The notes under the pieces are model-generated. The model was not told the DNA's origin. It searched no databases and saw only the letters and a program-made list of their open reading frames with translations. Source: JABDLO01 sp041749255 (lineage in GTDB: Bacteria > Bacteroidota > Bacteroidia > Chitinophagales > Saprospiraceae). From it: a stretch of DNA of 64,000 bases. The stretch is from positions 103,395 to 167,394 of the forward strand of contig JBGTBR010000023.1 in assembly GCA_041749255.1 (NCBI GenBank), read 5' to 3'. The number at the start of each line of letters is the position of its first letter. The first letter of the stretch is position 1. This document shows, piece by piece, positions 16,710 to 25,950 of the stretch. Position numbers and translations under genes: made by a program.

Positions 16710-17600
16710 ATGCCAGTACTTCAAACTTTTGACCTTACAAAGAAATACGGAAAGCTCACAGCACTTGATAATCTGTCCCTGACCATCGAATCCGGCCATA
16801 TATATGGACTACTTGGTCCAAACGGAAGTGGTAAAACCACTACTCTGGGATTGATCCTGGGTATTCTCCATCAACAGTCAGGTACTTACGAATGGTTTAA
16901 CGGACAATACGGTGATAAGGCGCGAATGAAAATAGGATCTATTTTGGAGACCCCTAATTTCTATCCTTATCTCAATGCCATGGAAAATTTAAAAATAACC
17001 AGTCTGATCAAAGAAGCAAAGGATGTTCCATATGATGATTTACTTGAACTCGTCGAACTTTCAGAACGCAGGTACAGCAAGTTCAGGACATATTCATTGG
17101 GTATGAAGCAAAGGCTGGCAATAGCTGCTACACTTATTGGAGATCCTGAAGTATTGATCTTTGACGAACCTACCAATGGTCTTGATCCTCAGGGAATCGC
17201 TGAAGTTAGAGATATTCTGAAAAAAATCGCTGATTCCGGTAAAACGGTTATCATGGCCAGTCATATTTTGGACGAGGTAGAAAAAATTTGTTCGCATGTA
17301 GCTATCATCAAAAAGGGAAAGTTACTGGCTACCGGGCCTGTGGGCTCCATCCTTACATCAGATCCAATTTGCGAAATAGCTGCTGAAGACATGGAAAAAT
17401 TACACGTCTTTTTGCTCAATGCCCCATACGTGAAGAAGATTACACCTGTAAAACATTTTTATGAATGTACCATCGATGATTCTGTGAATGTAGCCTTTAT
17501 TAACCGGGAAGCATTCCGACATGATGTTATGGTTACCCACCTGGTGGGCAGAAAAAGAAGGCTGGAGGAAGAATTCCTGGAAATCACCAAAAACAATTGA
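16710..17600 (+). CDS. ABC transporter ATP-binding protein
   Basis: A 296-residue ATPase of the ABC-2/DRA exporter type. It shows Walker A GPNGSGKTTTLG (about residue 35), the Q-loop region GSILETPNFYPYLNAMENL, signature YSLGMKQRLAIAATLIGDP, Walker B VLIFDEPTNGLDP and the switch His in ASHILDEVEK. The C-terminal 80 residues form the extension common in Bacteroidota ABC-2 ATPases linked to gliding, antibiotic or lipid export. The permease gene follows 5 nt later. The substrate cannot be inferred. Confidence 0.92.
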   Translation: MPVLQTFDLTKKYGKLTALDNLSLTIESGHIYGLLGPNGSGKTTTLGLILGILHQQSGTYEWFNGQYGDKARMKIGSILETPNFYPYLNAMENLKITSLIKEAKDVPYDDLLELVELSERRYSKFRTYSLGMKQRLAIAATLIGDPEVLIFDEPTNGLDPQGIAEVRDILKKIADSGKTVIMASHILDEVEKICSHVAIIKKGKLLATGPVGSILTSDPICEIAAEDMEKLHVFLLNAPYVKKITPVKHFYECTIDDSVNVAFINREAFRHDVMVTHLVGRKRRLEEEFLEITKNN

Positions 17601-17605
17601 TCGAC

Positions 17606-18514
17606 ATGCTTGAAATAAAAAGTTTATTGACAAAATCAAAGATTATACAACTGCTTACACTCGAATATTTAAAGTTTAAGTCGAATGCAGTGATAACAAT
17701 GCTGATCATTCTGTTTGTAGCATTGTTTCCATTCATTATTCTGGCAGCAAAAGATATGTTTTCCAATGTTCCGCCGCCTCTCCCCAGCAGTGCTGTGTTT
17801 TTCGAATTTCCTACCGTATGGGACTATCAGGGCTATGTGGGTAACTGGATGTTATATCTTTTTGTGGGATTTATAGGAATATTTTTAGTCACCAATGAAG
17901 TTTCCTACAGAACCCTCCGCCAAAACATCATCACAGGACTTACCAGGACAGAATATTTTTTCGGAAAGTTGTTGACTATTATTGTTATTGCTTTAGGCGC
18001 TACATTGTTATATATGTTGTCAACTATCATCATAGGACTCCTTCACACCTCCGGCGTTGATTTTGAATTGATATTTGATAATAATTTCGCCTCTTCCCGC
18101 TTTTTTCTGATGAGTATGGGCTACTTAAGCTTTGGAATGATGTTGGGATTTGTGATCCGAAAAAGCGGACTGGCTACCTTTATCTATCTGGCCTATATTT
18201 TATTTATCGAAGCCATCATAAAATGGACTGCATTCAGCCTTCTTAATTCTGACACGATTAAATCGGCTATTAATTCAGACACAAAGCCTGAACAAATATC
18301 CTTTTCCAACATCATCAATTACCTGCCAATGAATGTCATTGAAGATCTCCATCCCAATCCATGGCTGAAGCTTCCTGACAATTTTATGAAAGTAAGCAAA
18401 GAAGTTGATTTTGATATATTGGTTCCCACCTCCATGGCTGTGATCATGTCTATCCTTTATATATTGTTGTTTATTTTTCTAGCTTACCGGAGTTTTATCA
18501 GGCGGGATATTTGA
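17606..18514 (+). CDS. ABC-2 type transporter permease
   Basis: Membrane partner of the preceding ATPase, about 302 residues. Hydrophobic segments lie near residues 26-48 (MLIILFVALFPFIILAA), 85-105 (LFVGFIGIFLV), 130-155, 175-200, and at the C-terminus (MSILYILLFIFLAYRSF). This is the six-span pattern of ABC-2 permeases. The ATG at 17606 is chosen over an in-frame TTG at 17597 that would overlap the ATPase stop. The motif FLVTNEVSYRTLRQNIITGL, with a Glu-x-x-x-Arg-Thr coupling-helix pattern, is typical of the family. Confidence 0.88.
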   Translation: MLEIKSLLTKSKIIQLLTLEYLKFKSNAVITMLIILFVALFPFIILAAKDMFSNVPPPLPSSAVFFEFPTVWDYQGYVGNWMLYLFVGFIGIFLVTNEVSYRTLRQNIITGLTRTEYFFGKLLTIIVIALGATLLYMLSTIIIGLLHTSGVDFELIFDNNFASSRFFLMSMGYLSFGMMLGFVIRKSGLATFIYLAYILFIEAIIKWTAFSLLNSDTIKSAINSDTKPEQISFSNIINYLPMNVIEDLHPNPWLKLPDNFMKVSKEVDFDILVPTSMAVIMSILYILLFIFLAYRSFIRRDI

Positions 18515-18529
18515 TGGTTTTTTTGGTTG

Positions 18530-18800
18530 TAAGGTCGAGGTTAAGGATAAGGTTGAGAGTGTGAGTTAGTAAGTTGAAAGTCGAAAATTAACCAAAACCA
18601 AAACCAAAACTAAAACCATTTGATACCAGATAAGAACTACGAGCATAATAGGTCGAAAGTTAGTGGTCTCAAGGTCTGAAGTAGAAAGTTCAAAGACCAC
18701 CGATTTAACAACTACCTGCTACGAGCTACGAGGTAATTCCTACCAACTAAGAGCTGCAAAAGTCTCAAGGTCGAAAGTCTAAAAGTCAAAGGTCAGTGCA
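18530..18800. repeat. Simple-sequence repeat mosaic (region A)
   Basis: The 392-bp gap after the ABC permease carries a mixture of degenerate short tandem repeats. There is a 6-nt AACCAA array near 18592-18617, 7-nt CTACGAG units near 18718-18732, and 8-nt units of the GTCGAAAG/GTCTAAAA type near 18769-18795. The same words recur at 25.95-26.8 kb and, inverted, at 27.6-27.8 kb. No gene is supported in the gap. Confidence 0.7.
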
Positions 18801-18906
18801 GACATTGGCTACAAACTAAATGCTTAGGGTTTTAAAAAAACTGAACGAAAACTGAAAATTAATTCATAATTCGTATGTTTATGCCCTTTGAAAAAAGAAA
18901 GCCTTC

Positions 18907-20313
18907 ATGGTACAAGAGCCGCAAAGAATTCCCTGGTACGAAAAGATACCTCATCCCGTTGTGATCTTATTTATAATTATCATTTTTGTAACCATTCTGA
19001 CGTATATAATTCCTGCCGGTTCCTTTGAAAGGGAAATAGTTGATGGGCGTTCAAGGGTAGTGCCGGGAACTTATAAATCTTTACCTTCCAAACCTGTCCA
19101 TCTTCTCAATATGTTCAAAGCATTGCCTCTGGGTTTTAAAACGGCAGCAGAGATCATATTTGCTGTTCTGGCAGGAGGCATCATGTTCGGGATACTCGAA
19201 AAAACAAGAATGATTGAAAACGTAATTGGTACTACCATCAGGAAACTCGGTCTGGAAAGAAGATTCCTGATCGTTGTTTTGGTCACCTATATTTATGGGA
19301 TGTTGGGTGTAGCCGTTGGTTATGAAAACAACATTGCCATGGTACCAATAGCAGCCGTACTGAGTCTGGCATTGGGTGGTGACTTAATATTGGCAGCGGG
19401 AATGAGCGTAGGTGCAATAACAGTGGGTTTTGGTCTTTCGCCCATAAATCCTTATACGGTTGGCATTGGACACCAGATCGCCGAAATGCCTATCTTTTCC
19501 GGGGCTATGATCCGATCCATTCTCTGTTTTACAGGACTCACTTTATTGGCACTGTTTAATGTGAGGTATTTTAAAAAGATTATAAAAGATCCGTCCAAAA
19601 GCCTTGGGAAAGGTCTGGATGTGGAAGGGCTTTCGCTTTCCCAAAGCATAGATGATTATAGGATTTCAAGAAATAACTACCTGGTATTATTTATATTTCT
19701 TGGAGGATTGGCATTTATGTTATTTGGTATTTTTACTTATGAATGGTATATCAATGAGATCTCTGCCGTTTTCATTATGATTGCAGTGGCATCAGGTATT
19801 GTTGCCGGATTGAATGGTAATGAAATAAGCGAGACAGCATTTAAGTCCATTTCTTTGGCTGCACCCGGTGCTTTTATGGTAGGATATGCCACATCTATTA
19901 AAGTATTACTTGAAATGGGAGAAATAGCCGACACCATTTGTTACCGGTTAGCGGATTGGCTTACTTTTCTTCCTTCAGAACTCGCAGCGGTTTCAATGTC
20001 AGCAGCACAGTCCTTTATTAATCTTTTCATTCCTTCAGGAAGTGGACAGGCTCTGGCCACTCTGCCCATCATGATTCCAGTAGGCGATTTACTTGGGCTA
20101 ACAAGACAAACAACCATTTTGGCTTTTCAGATAGGGGATGGCGTCACCAACCTATTTAATCCCACCCTCGGTGGTTTGATTGCCATGTTGGCCCTTTGCC
20201 GCGTACCCCTGGATCGATGGATCCGGTTTATTTTTCCGCTAGCACTTATGATCCTTGTAGTATCCTGGGTCGTTCTGAACATAACGGTATTTATCCATTG
20301 GGGACCTGTATAG
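18907..20313 (+). CDS. YfcC-like / DcuC-superfamily membrane transporter
   Basis: A 468-residue polytopic membrane protein of the YfcC family (C4-dicarboxylate anaerobic carrier-like fold). About 11-12 hydrophobic segments are visible. The N-terminus HPVVILFIIIIFVTILTYII-PAGSF is typical of YfcC, with later conserved stretches GFGLSPINPYTVGIGHQIAE and SAAQSFINLFIPSGSGQALA and GDGVTNLFNPT, the helical-hairpin substrate sites of the ion-transporter superfamily. Some YfcC proteins are proposed amino-acid transporters. It precedes an ArgE-like deacylase by 27 nt, suggesting uptake and hydrolysis of an N-acylated amino acid or peptide. Substrate unproven. Confidence 0.87.
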   Translation: MVQEPQRIPWYEKIPHPVVILFIIIIFVTILTYIIPAGSFEREIVDGRSRVVPGTYKSLPSKPVHLLNMFKALPLGFKTAAEIIFAVLAGGIMFGILEKTRMIENVIGTTIRKLGLERRFLIVVLVTYIYGMLGVAVGYENNIAMVPIAAVLSLALGGDLILAAGMSVGAITVGFGLSPINPYTVGIGHQIAEMPIFSGAMIRSILCFTGLTLLALFNVRYFKKIIKDPSKSLGKGLDVEGLSLSQSIDDYRISRNNYLVLFIFLGGLAFMLFGIFTYEWYINEISAVFIMIAVASGIVAGLNGNEISETAFKSISLAAPGAFMVGYATSIKVLLEMGEIADTICYRLADWLTFLPSELAAVSMSAAQSFINLFIPSGSGQALATLPIMIPVGDLLGLTRQTTILAFQIGDGVTNLFNPTLGGLIAMLALCRVPLDRWIRFIFPLALMILVVSWVVLNITVFIHWGPV

Positions 20314-20340
20314 ATTATTCTTTATAAAATAATTTTATTT

Positions 20341-21498
20341 ATGAATCAAGTTGAAAAAATTTTGGCCGATCTCGTTGCCTTTCCCGTATTTGGTGGACAA
20401 TCCAACCTGGAAATAATAGACTATATTTCCGACATCCTTACCCGGGAAAGTGTTGATTTCACACTTGTTGAAAATAAAAAGGAGAAAAAAGCTTCTATTC
20501 ATTGCAGGATTGGTCCATCAAAAGATGGTGGAGTCATTCTTTCAGGTCACACCGATGTAGTGCCTGTTGAAGGGCAATTATGGACAACCGATCCTTTTAT
20601 ACTTACGCCTAAAAGTGATGGTAAACTCTACGCTCGCGGTTCCTGCGATATGAAAGGATTTATAGCCACCTGTCTGGTCAATATTTCTTTTTTTAAGAAT
20701 TTAAACTTAAAAAGGCCGGTATATTTTGCCTTTTCCTACGATGAAGAGGTGGGTTGCCTGGCTGCTCCTGCCCTGGCCAAAGACATAAAAAACACTTATT
20801 CAGAAAACCCGACCTATGCAGTCATAGGAGAACCCTCTCTCCTTCAACCCATAGTAGGACAAAAAGGTATTTGTGTCATTGAAACCATCGTAAATGGCTC
20901 TGCCGGTCATAGCAGCCGCATCAAACAGGAAGTCAGTGCCATCCATGTTGCAGCAGATCTCATCTCATGGATCGACTCAAAAATGAATGCATTGATACAG
21001 GCCGGTCATATCGATAAGCGATTTGAACCCCCTCATTCCTCTCTACATGTTGGGATGATACATGGTGGAATAGCACCCAATGTCATTGCGGATAAATGTC
21101 TTTTTAACTGGGACATCAGGGTTATTCCCAGGGATAGCATTCAACAGATATTGGCAGATTTCAATACATTTTGTAAGAAAAAGGAAGCAGAACTGAGAAA
21201 AATATTTCCTGAATTTGCCATAAAAAACAATTTACTCCATCCACCGGTACCGGCATTGGACACACCTGAATCACAATCGATTGTGCCCTGGATCAAAGAG
21301 ATATCCGGTCAATCATTAACTGGGACTGTGGCTTATGCAGCTGAAGCAGGGCAATTTGCAGAAGCGGGTTTTGAAACGATTATATGCGGTCCGGGATCCA
21401 TTGCTCAGGCACATAGAGCCGATGAGTTTATCAGCCAGGAACAATTGCAAAAGGGAGTAGAATTTGTACAGCGGATTGGAAAATCACTGGAACTGTAG
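20341..21498 (+). CDS. argE: ArgE-like M20 deacylase (acetylornithine deacetylase family)
   Basis: Zinc metallohydrolase of peptidase family M20, 385 residues, closest in pattern to acetylornithine deacetylase. Metal ligands and catalytic residues are visible in LSGHTDVVPVEGQLW (His, Asp), ARGSCDMKGFIA (bridging Asp) and SYDEEVGCLAA (catalytic Glu-Glu). GEPSLLQPIVGQKG and the dimerisation domain GSAGHSSRIKQEVSA follow, and a late His is in AQAHRADEF. It is likely in an operon with the upstream YfcC-like transporter. No other arginine-pathway gene is nearby, so catabolic or recycling use of acyl-amino acids is also possible. Confidence 0.85.
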   Translation: MNQVEKILADLVAFPVFGGQSNLEIIDYISDILTRESVDFTLVENKKEKKASIHCRIGPSKDGGVILSGHTDVVPVEGQLWTTDPFILTPKSDGKLYARGSCDMKGFIATCLVNISFFKNLNLKRPVYFAFSYDEEVGCLAAPALAKDIKNTYSENPTYAVIGEPSLLQPIVGQKGICVIETIVNGSAGHSSRIKQEVSAIHVAADLISWIDSKMNALIQAGHIDKRFEPPHSSLHVGMIHGGIAPNVIADKCLFNWDIRVIPRDSIQQILADFNTFCKKKEAELRKIFPEFAIKNNLLHPPVPALDTPESQSIVPWIKEISGQSLTGTVAYAAEAGQFAEAGFETIICGPGSIAQAHRADEFISQEQLQKGVEFVQRIGKSLEL

Positions 21499-21528
21499 AT
21501 AATCACGGTTTATGCGAGTACCGGAATA

Positions 21529-22251
21529 TCAGGGTGATATCAGATTTGACAAATACATATAGATAACTCCTGTTATAATGGCTATACCGAAACTCAACAG
21601 AGTCCCGATTAAAATATACTCCGTCAGCTTCCTGTCACGGGCTCTGGAAAGATCAACAAACCGAAATACAGACTTGGCTGCCAAAAGGAAACCAATTCCC
21701 TGCCAATGACCCAATATTATAAATCCAAATACAAATAACCGCTCAAGAATCCCAATATAAGTACCTGCTTTTTCCAGAGACTTTTCTACTTCCAGTTCAT
21801 CCATTTTCCAGGGAGAAAGAAGCAAACGCATGGCGACAGAAGCCACTACCGTATTCAACAAAATAAACGTCAAAGTCAAAATGATCAGGCCGGAATGAAT
21901 TGAAAAACTTTCCCATGAAAGTGGAAAGTATAGCGAGACCACTCCAATAATAACTCCTACGTGCATTAGCTGATCTGTAAAAAACAACGTTCTTTCATTA
22001 AACCGATTTCGAAGTTTAATTTTAATAAGATCTATGACAAAATGAGAAACTATGATTAAAACCATTCCGAGCCCGAATTTGAAATCAAACTGTAGTAGTA
22101 TTAGCAGCAGGAGGGTATGCACTGCCATATGCCAGTATAAATAGGGAGATCTTATATGTTTTTCATTTTTAGACATAACCCACGAATAAGGCTGCAATAA
22201 AAAATCTCCAGCCAAATGGGCCAGTAAAAGTGTTAGAAAAAATACAATCAT
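21529..22251 (-). CDS. DUF3307 family membrane protein
   Basis: A 240-residue integral membrane protein with about six hydrophobic segments. The N-terminal LAHLAGDFLLQPYSWVMSKN and HMAVHTLLLLILL are hallmarks of DUF3307. Later segments include VSHFVIDLIKIKLRNR with conserved His/Asp in a membrane context, and FVDLSRARDRKLTEYILIGT near the C-terminus. The start overlaps the stop of the SatD-like regulator gene by 4 nt, so the pair is translationally coupled. Such pairs occur in many Bacteroidota. The function is unknown. Confidence 0.87.
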   Translation of the reverse strand: MIVFFLTLLLAHLAGDFLLQPYSWVMSKNEKHIRSPYLYWHMAVHTLLLLILLQFDFKFGLGMVLIIVSHFVIDLIKIKLRNRFNERTLFFTDQLMHVGVIIGVVSLYFPLSWESFSIHSGLIILTLTFILLNTVVASVAMRLLLSPWKMDELEVEKSLEKAGTYIGILERLFVFGFIILGHWQGIGFLLAAKSVFRFVDLSRARDRKLTEYILIGTLLSFGIAIITGVIYMYLSNLISP

Positions 22252-22847
22252 AATTGTAAAATAAGATTACTATAAAATTCATTTAGTCTGATCATTTCAT
22301 CATACCCCGCTCTTTTAAGTCCCCTGCTAATATTACTCTGCGTAATATTCATGATATCAGACAGTTCTTGTTGGGTGAGTTCATCATATTCAATAGCCAC
22401 TTTTACCATCTCAGCCACCCGGGCAGACCATGAATCAATGGTCAATGATGCCAGATCAAACATCAGATTTAGTGTATTATCAGCCATTTTATCTCCGGTA
22501 ATAATACCCAGGTTTTTCTTGTTGAGTTGTTCAAAGCATTGTCCTGACCTCATAAATGCACTTCCGTTCGATTCGGTTATTTTATCAGCCCGGTGCGACA
22601 TCTGACCCACTCCTATAGCCAGTCTTGCATTCAAAGGAGTCATTTGCATGATAGAAGCCTTGATGTGGAAGGCAGCCAGCAATGCCAATGTGGGTTTCAC
22701 CTCCAGTTGAAAGCTATCCCCTCTGTATATATCCCAATTTCCCGGAGAATCTCCATATTTTTGAAGTACATTTTTAAGAACCCCCAACCATAGATCAGGG
22801 CTCTTTGTACTGGAATGGATAATGTCTCCTGTTACAACTGCAACCAT
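22248..22847 (-). CDS. SatD-like protein with C-terminal helix-turn-helix
   Basis: A 199-residue protein. The N-terminal part (VVTGDIIHSSTKSPDLW, then YRGDSFQLEVKP and ARLAIGVGQ) matches the SatD family, named from a Streptococcus acid-tolerance locus. The C-terminal 45 residues form a sigma-like helix-turn-helix (LTQQELSDIMNITQSNISRG LKRAG). The RGDSF segment resembles a nucleotide-cyclase-like fold reported for SatD relatives, but this is a guess. It heads a two-gene unit with a DUF3307 membrane protein, suggesting a sensor or regulator of that membrane protein. Confidence 0.75.
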   Translation of the reverse strand: MVAVVTGDIIHSSTKSPDLWLGVLKNVLQKYGDSPGNWDIYRGDSFQLEVKPTLALLAAFHIKASIMQMTPLNARLAIGVGQMSHRADKITESNGSAFMRSGQCFEQLNKKNLGIITGDKMADNTLNLMFDLASLTIDSWSARVAEMVKVAIEYDELTQQELSDIMNITQSNISRGLKRAGYDEMIRLNEFYSNLILQL

Positions 22848-23004
22848 TCTTTTTATTACAAAAATATGCTATTAAATTGACATAATCAATATTATATCAC
22901 AATTAGAGCATTTTTTATAATATGCTATAGAGGTCACATAAATCTTTGATCTTTTCCAATATCAATCTGATACTTAAAAATGGAAAAGTGTCGAATAAAA
23001 TCAA

Positions 23005-24456
23005 TCAATTAATTCTCCAAAAATAAGGGGTAAAGAGTACAAGTATGGTAAATAATTCGAGCCTCCCTATAAGCATAAGAAAACTAAGCACCCATTTGGC
23101 TAGCTCTGGGATATGAAAGTAATTTTCCATTGGGCCTACCGAGCCAATGGCGGGCCCCACATTACCCAATGTCGAAGCAGACGCTCCAACGGCTGAAACA
23201 AAGTCCATACCCATAGTGGTCAATGCTATGCTTCCTGCAATAAAGAAGAATAGATAAACCAATAGAAATACAAGTATATGTGTCAGAATTCTCGGTGCAA
23301 CGATCGATCCATTTAATTTAATTCGAATGACCGCTCTGGGGTGCAGTATTCTTTTAAATTCAAGCAATGTGTTTTTTAAAAAGATCAAATGCCTGATGAG
23401 TTTAATACCACCTGTTGTAGATCCAGCGCATCCACCTGTAAAGAAAAGAATAAAAAACAAAAAAGTAATCCCATTAGACCAGGCTGTATAATCAGCAGTT
23501 ACAAAGCCACTCGTCGTCATTATGGAAACAATTTGAAAAAGTGCAAGTCTGAACGTATCACTCAAAGAATACTCGGCATGATAGAGCAACTGAACGGTTA
23601 AAATTATCGTTAAACCGACCACCAAAATGACATAGAAAATAAATTCCTGACTTTGAAATACCTTTTTCAATCTACCTTGCAGACCGAAATAGATTAAAGT
23701 GTAATTCATACCTGAAAGAAACATAAAAAACACCATTGTATATTGTACAGGATTGGCAAACGCAGCTATGCTTTCGTTCTTGGTAGAAAAACCCCCTGTA
23801 GCCATTACAGTAAATGCATGGTTGATGCTATCGAATAAAGAAAGTCCTTCCAACAACAAAAGAGTAAATAAAACAGCAGTTAACCCCACATATATCAGCC
23901 AGAGTCTTTTAGCCGTCTCTTTAATCCTGGGATGCAATTTATCAGATGTAGGCCCTGGAACCTCCGCAGCAAATAATTCAATCCCACCAATACCCAATAG
24001 AGGGAAAATGGCAACCGTTAAAACGATAATTCCCATTCCTCCAATCCACTGGCTTAAGCTTCTCCATAGCAATACTCCTTCGGGCAGCGATTCAATATCT
24101 ACAAAAATGGTTGCTCCGGTTGTTGTGAGTCCAGATACAGACTCAAAAACAGAATCGGTAAATGAATAGGTGACACCCGAAAATTGGTAAGGTAATGCCC
24201 CAAAAATGATCATGGCCAACCACCCCAAAGCTACAATCAGATAACCTTCCCTTTTATTTACCTGAGCATTAGATTTAAATTTATACATCCAGCTTACAAT
24301 GCCAAAAACCATAGTGGCACATCCTGAAGTAAACATGGCTCCTGCATCTCCGGAATTAAAATATAGTGAAAAAGGAATACATGAAAACATGAGCAGCCCA
24401 ACCAGTATCATCAATACACCGATAACATTTGATATGGGTTGTAAATTAATGGTCAT
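23005..24456 (-). CDS. trkH: TrkH-type potassium uptake protein
   Basis: Channel-like subunit of the Trk potassium transporter, about 483 residues with four M1-P-M2 repeats. Selectivity-filter-like loops are visible: SGLTTTGATIF, ATGGFSTKN, MTTSGFVTADY and ASTLGNVGPAIG. SLSQWIGGMGIIVLTVAIFP is a family hallmark. The start is at the ATG at 24456, which overlaps the trkA stop by 4 nt. The longer frame (from 24504) would overlap trkA by 52 nt and adds a non-conserved, charged N-terminus. It works with TrkA, which gates it. Confidence 0.93.
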   Translation of the reverse strand: MTINLQPISNVIGVLMILVGLLMFSCIPFSLYFNSGDAGAMFTSGCATMVFGIVSWMYKFKSNAQVNKREGYLIVALGWLAMIIFGALPYQFSGVTYSFTDSVFESVSGLTTTGATIFVDIESLPEGVLLWRSLSQWIGGMGIIVLTVAIFPLLGIGGIELFAAEVPGPTSDKLHPRIKETAKRLWLIYVGLTAVLFTLLLLEGLSLFDSINHAFTVMATGGFSTKNESIAAFANPVQYTMVFFMFLSGMNYTLIYFGLQGRLKKVFQSQEFIFYVILVVGLTIILTVQLLYHAEYSLSDTFRLALFQIVSIMTTSGFVTADYTAWSNGITFLFFILFFTGGCAGSTTGGIKLIRHLIFLKNTLLEFKRILHPRAVIRIKLNGSIVAPRILTHILVFLLVYLFFFIAGSIALTTMGMDFVSAVGASASTLGNVGPAIGSVGPMENYFHIPELAKWVLSFLMLIGRLELFTILVLFTPYFWRIN

Positions 24457-25799
24457 TGGATCTGAAATAATTTCTCGACGCTTCCTATGACCTCCAACAT
24501 ACAAAATACAATTACTTTATCCCCGGCTTTGAGTTGGAGATCTCCATACGGAATGATGGCTTCTTCATCTCTTACCACTCCCCCAATAAGGGCATTGTGT
24601 GGAAATTCTATATCTTTAATTGGTTTTTTTGTCAAAACACTCCCTTCAGAAATAGAATATTCTATGATCTCTGCATCCACTCCATGTATGCTGGTAATGG
24701 CTTCTACAGTTCCCTTACGTACCAACCTAAAAACATTGTTGGCAGCTATCAATTTTTTATTGATCAGGGTATCAACGCCTATGCTTTGCGAAATATGGGT
24801 GTACACAATGTTATCAACCATGGCAATGGTTTTAAAAACACCCGCCTGTTCAGCCAGTAAGCTCGTAATTATATTGGTTTCTGAGTTTCGCGTGAGAGCT
24901 ATAAACGCATCCATTTCATCCAGACCTTCTTCCTTCAGTAAATCTACATTTGACGGATCACCCTTGATGATAAGAGAATGATCCAGAATTTCTGCCATTC
25001 GTTTACAGACATTTCGATCTGACTCGATAATCCGCACATTATATTGGTTTTCAAGCAATTTAGCGGTTTGTATGGCAATTTCCCCCCCACTTAAAATCAT
25101 GATATTATTAACCCGGGTCAGTTTCTTCCCTAAATGATTGAGTACTTTCCTCAAGTCCTGCTTGGTGACAAAAACGTAGACATGATCATCTTCCAGAATC
25201 ATAGTATTATCTCTGGGTAAGATGGTTTCATTATTCCTAAGAATGGCTATAGGCTTAAAATTAAGATGAGAATATGCCTTTAAGACCTGTTTTACCGTTT
25301 TGTTTTTTATAGGAGAATCATGTTCTACTGAAATTCCAAACAATGTGATCTTCCCCCCTTCAAACTCAAAAATATCGGTAACTTCACATAATTTGATAAG
25401 CCTCTCAATTTCCAAAACTGCCAGTTTTGAAGGTGAAAACACCCTGTCAACTCCAAGTTCTTCAAAGATCATCCGTTGCTTTTTATCGAGAAACTCGTGA
25501 TTACTGACACGGGCTACAGTTTGATCAGCACCAAATTTTTTTGCAAGAATGGCTGAAACGATATTACTGGATTCAAATGTGGTGACCGATAAGAATAAAT
25601 CCGCTTCGTCGACCTCAGCTACCTTTAATGTGTTAATCGAGGTGGCATCTCCTCTCAGTACTTGCACGTCCAGATGGTTCTGAGCATAGTCCAATACTTC
25701 CTGATTTGTATCAATCAAGACTATATCATGCTGTTCATTGGCCAATAATTTACTCAGATGAAATCCTATATCTCCAGCCCCAGCAATAATTATTTTCAT
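24453..25799 (-). CDS. trkA: Trk system potassium uptake regulator TrkA
   Basis: Cytoplasmic gating subunit of the Trk potassium transporter, 448 residues with two RCK_N-RCK_C repeats. The first Rossmann motif is IIIAGAGDIGFHLSKLLANE at residue 2, followed by VLIDTNQE and GDATSINTL. A second, less canonical copy begins MILSGGEIAIQTAKLLE near residue 235, with IIESDRN and KGDPSNVDLL. The second glycine motif is degenerate, as usual. It is the first gene of the trkA-trkH unit, preceded by two matching -7 elements. Confidence 0.95.
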   Translation of the reverse strand: MKIIIAGAGDIGFHLSKLLANEQHDIVLIDTNQEVLDYAQNHLDVQVLRGDATSINTLKVAEVDEADLFLSVTTFESSNIVSAILAKKFGADQTVARVSNHEFLDKKQRMIFEELGVDRVFSPSKLAVLEIERLIKLCEVTDIFEFEGGKITLFGISVEHDSPIKNKTVKQVLKAYSHLNFKPIAILRNNETILPRDNTMILEDDHVYVFVTKQDLRKVLNHLGKKLTRVNNIMILSGGEIAIQTAKLLENQYNVRIIESDRNVCKRMAEILDHSLIIKGDPSNVDLLKEEGLDEMDAFIALTRNSETNIITSLLAEQAGVFKTIAMVDNIVYTHISQSIGVDTLINKKLIAANNVFRLVRKGTVEAITSIHGVDAEIIEYSISEGSVLTKKPIKDIEFPHNALIGGVVRDEEAIIPYGDLQLKAGDKVIVFCMLEVIGSVEKLFQIQ

Positions 25800-25866
25800 T
25801 TGTTAATATTCTAAATAAAATTCAATATTAATTTCTACTCAAGAAATCCAAAGTCTTACATAAAAA

Positions 25867-25891
25867 CAAACATATCAAACCATCAAATGTA
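25867..25891 (-). promoter_or_regulatory. Two candidate -7 elements for trkAH
   Basis: On the minus strand TACATTTG (25891-25884) and TATGTTTG (25874-25867) both match TAnnTTTG exactly, at 68-92 nt before the trkA start. Neither has a clear TTTG at the spacing seen elsewhere in the window. Either one, or both, may drive the operon. Confidence 0.4.
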
Positions 25892-25950
25892 CATATTTAG
25901 CGTATGATCGATGTTAATTTTAATTCAAATTTGTACCATATAAGATGAAC

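Noticed and set aside
24457..24504. Extended N-terminus of TrkH
   Set aside because: It would overlap trkA by 52 nt. The ATG at 24456 gives a standard 4-nt overlap and the conserved N-terminus.
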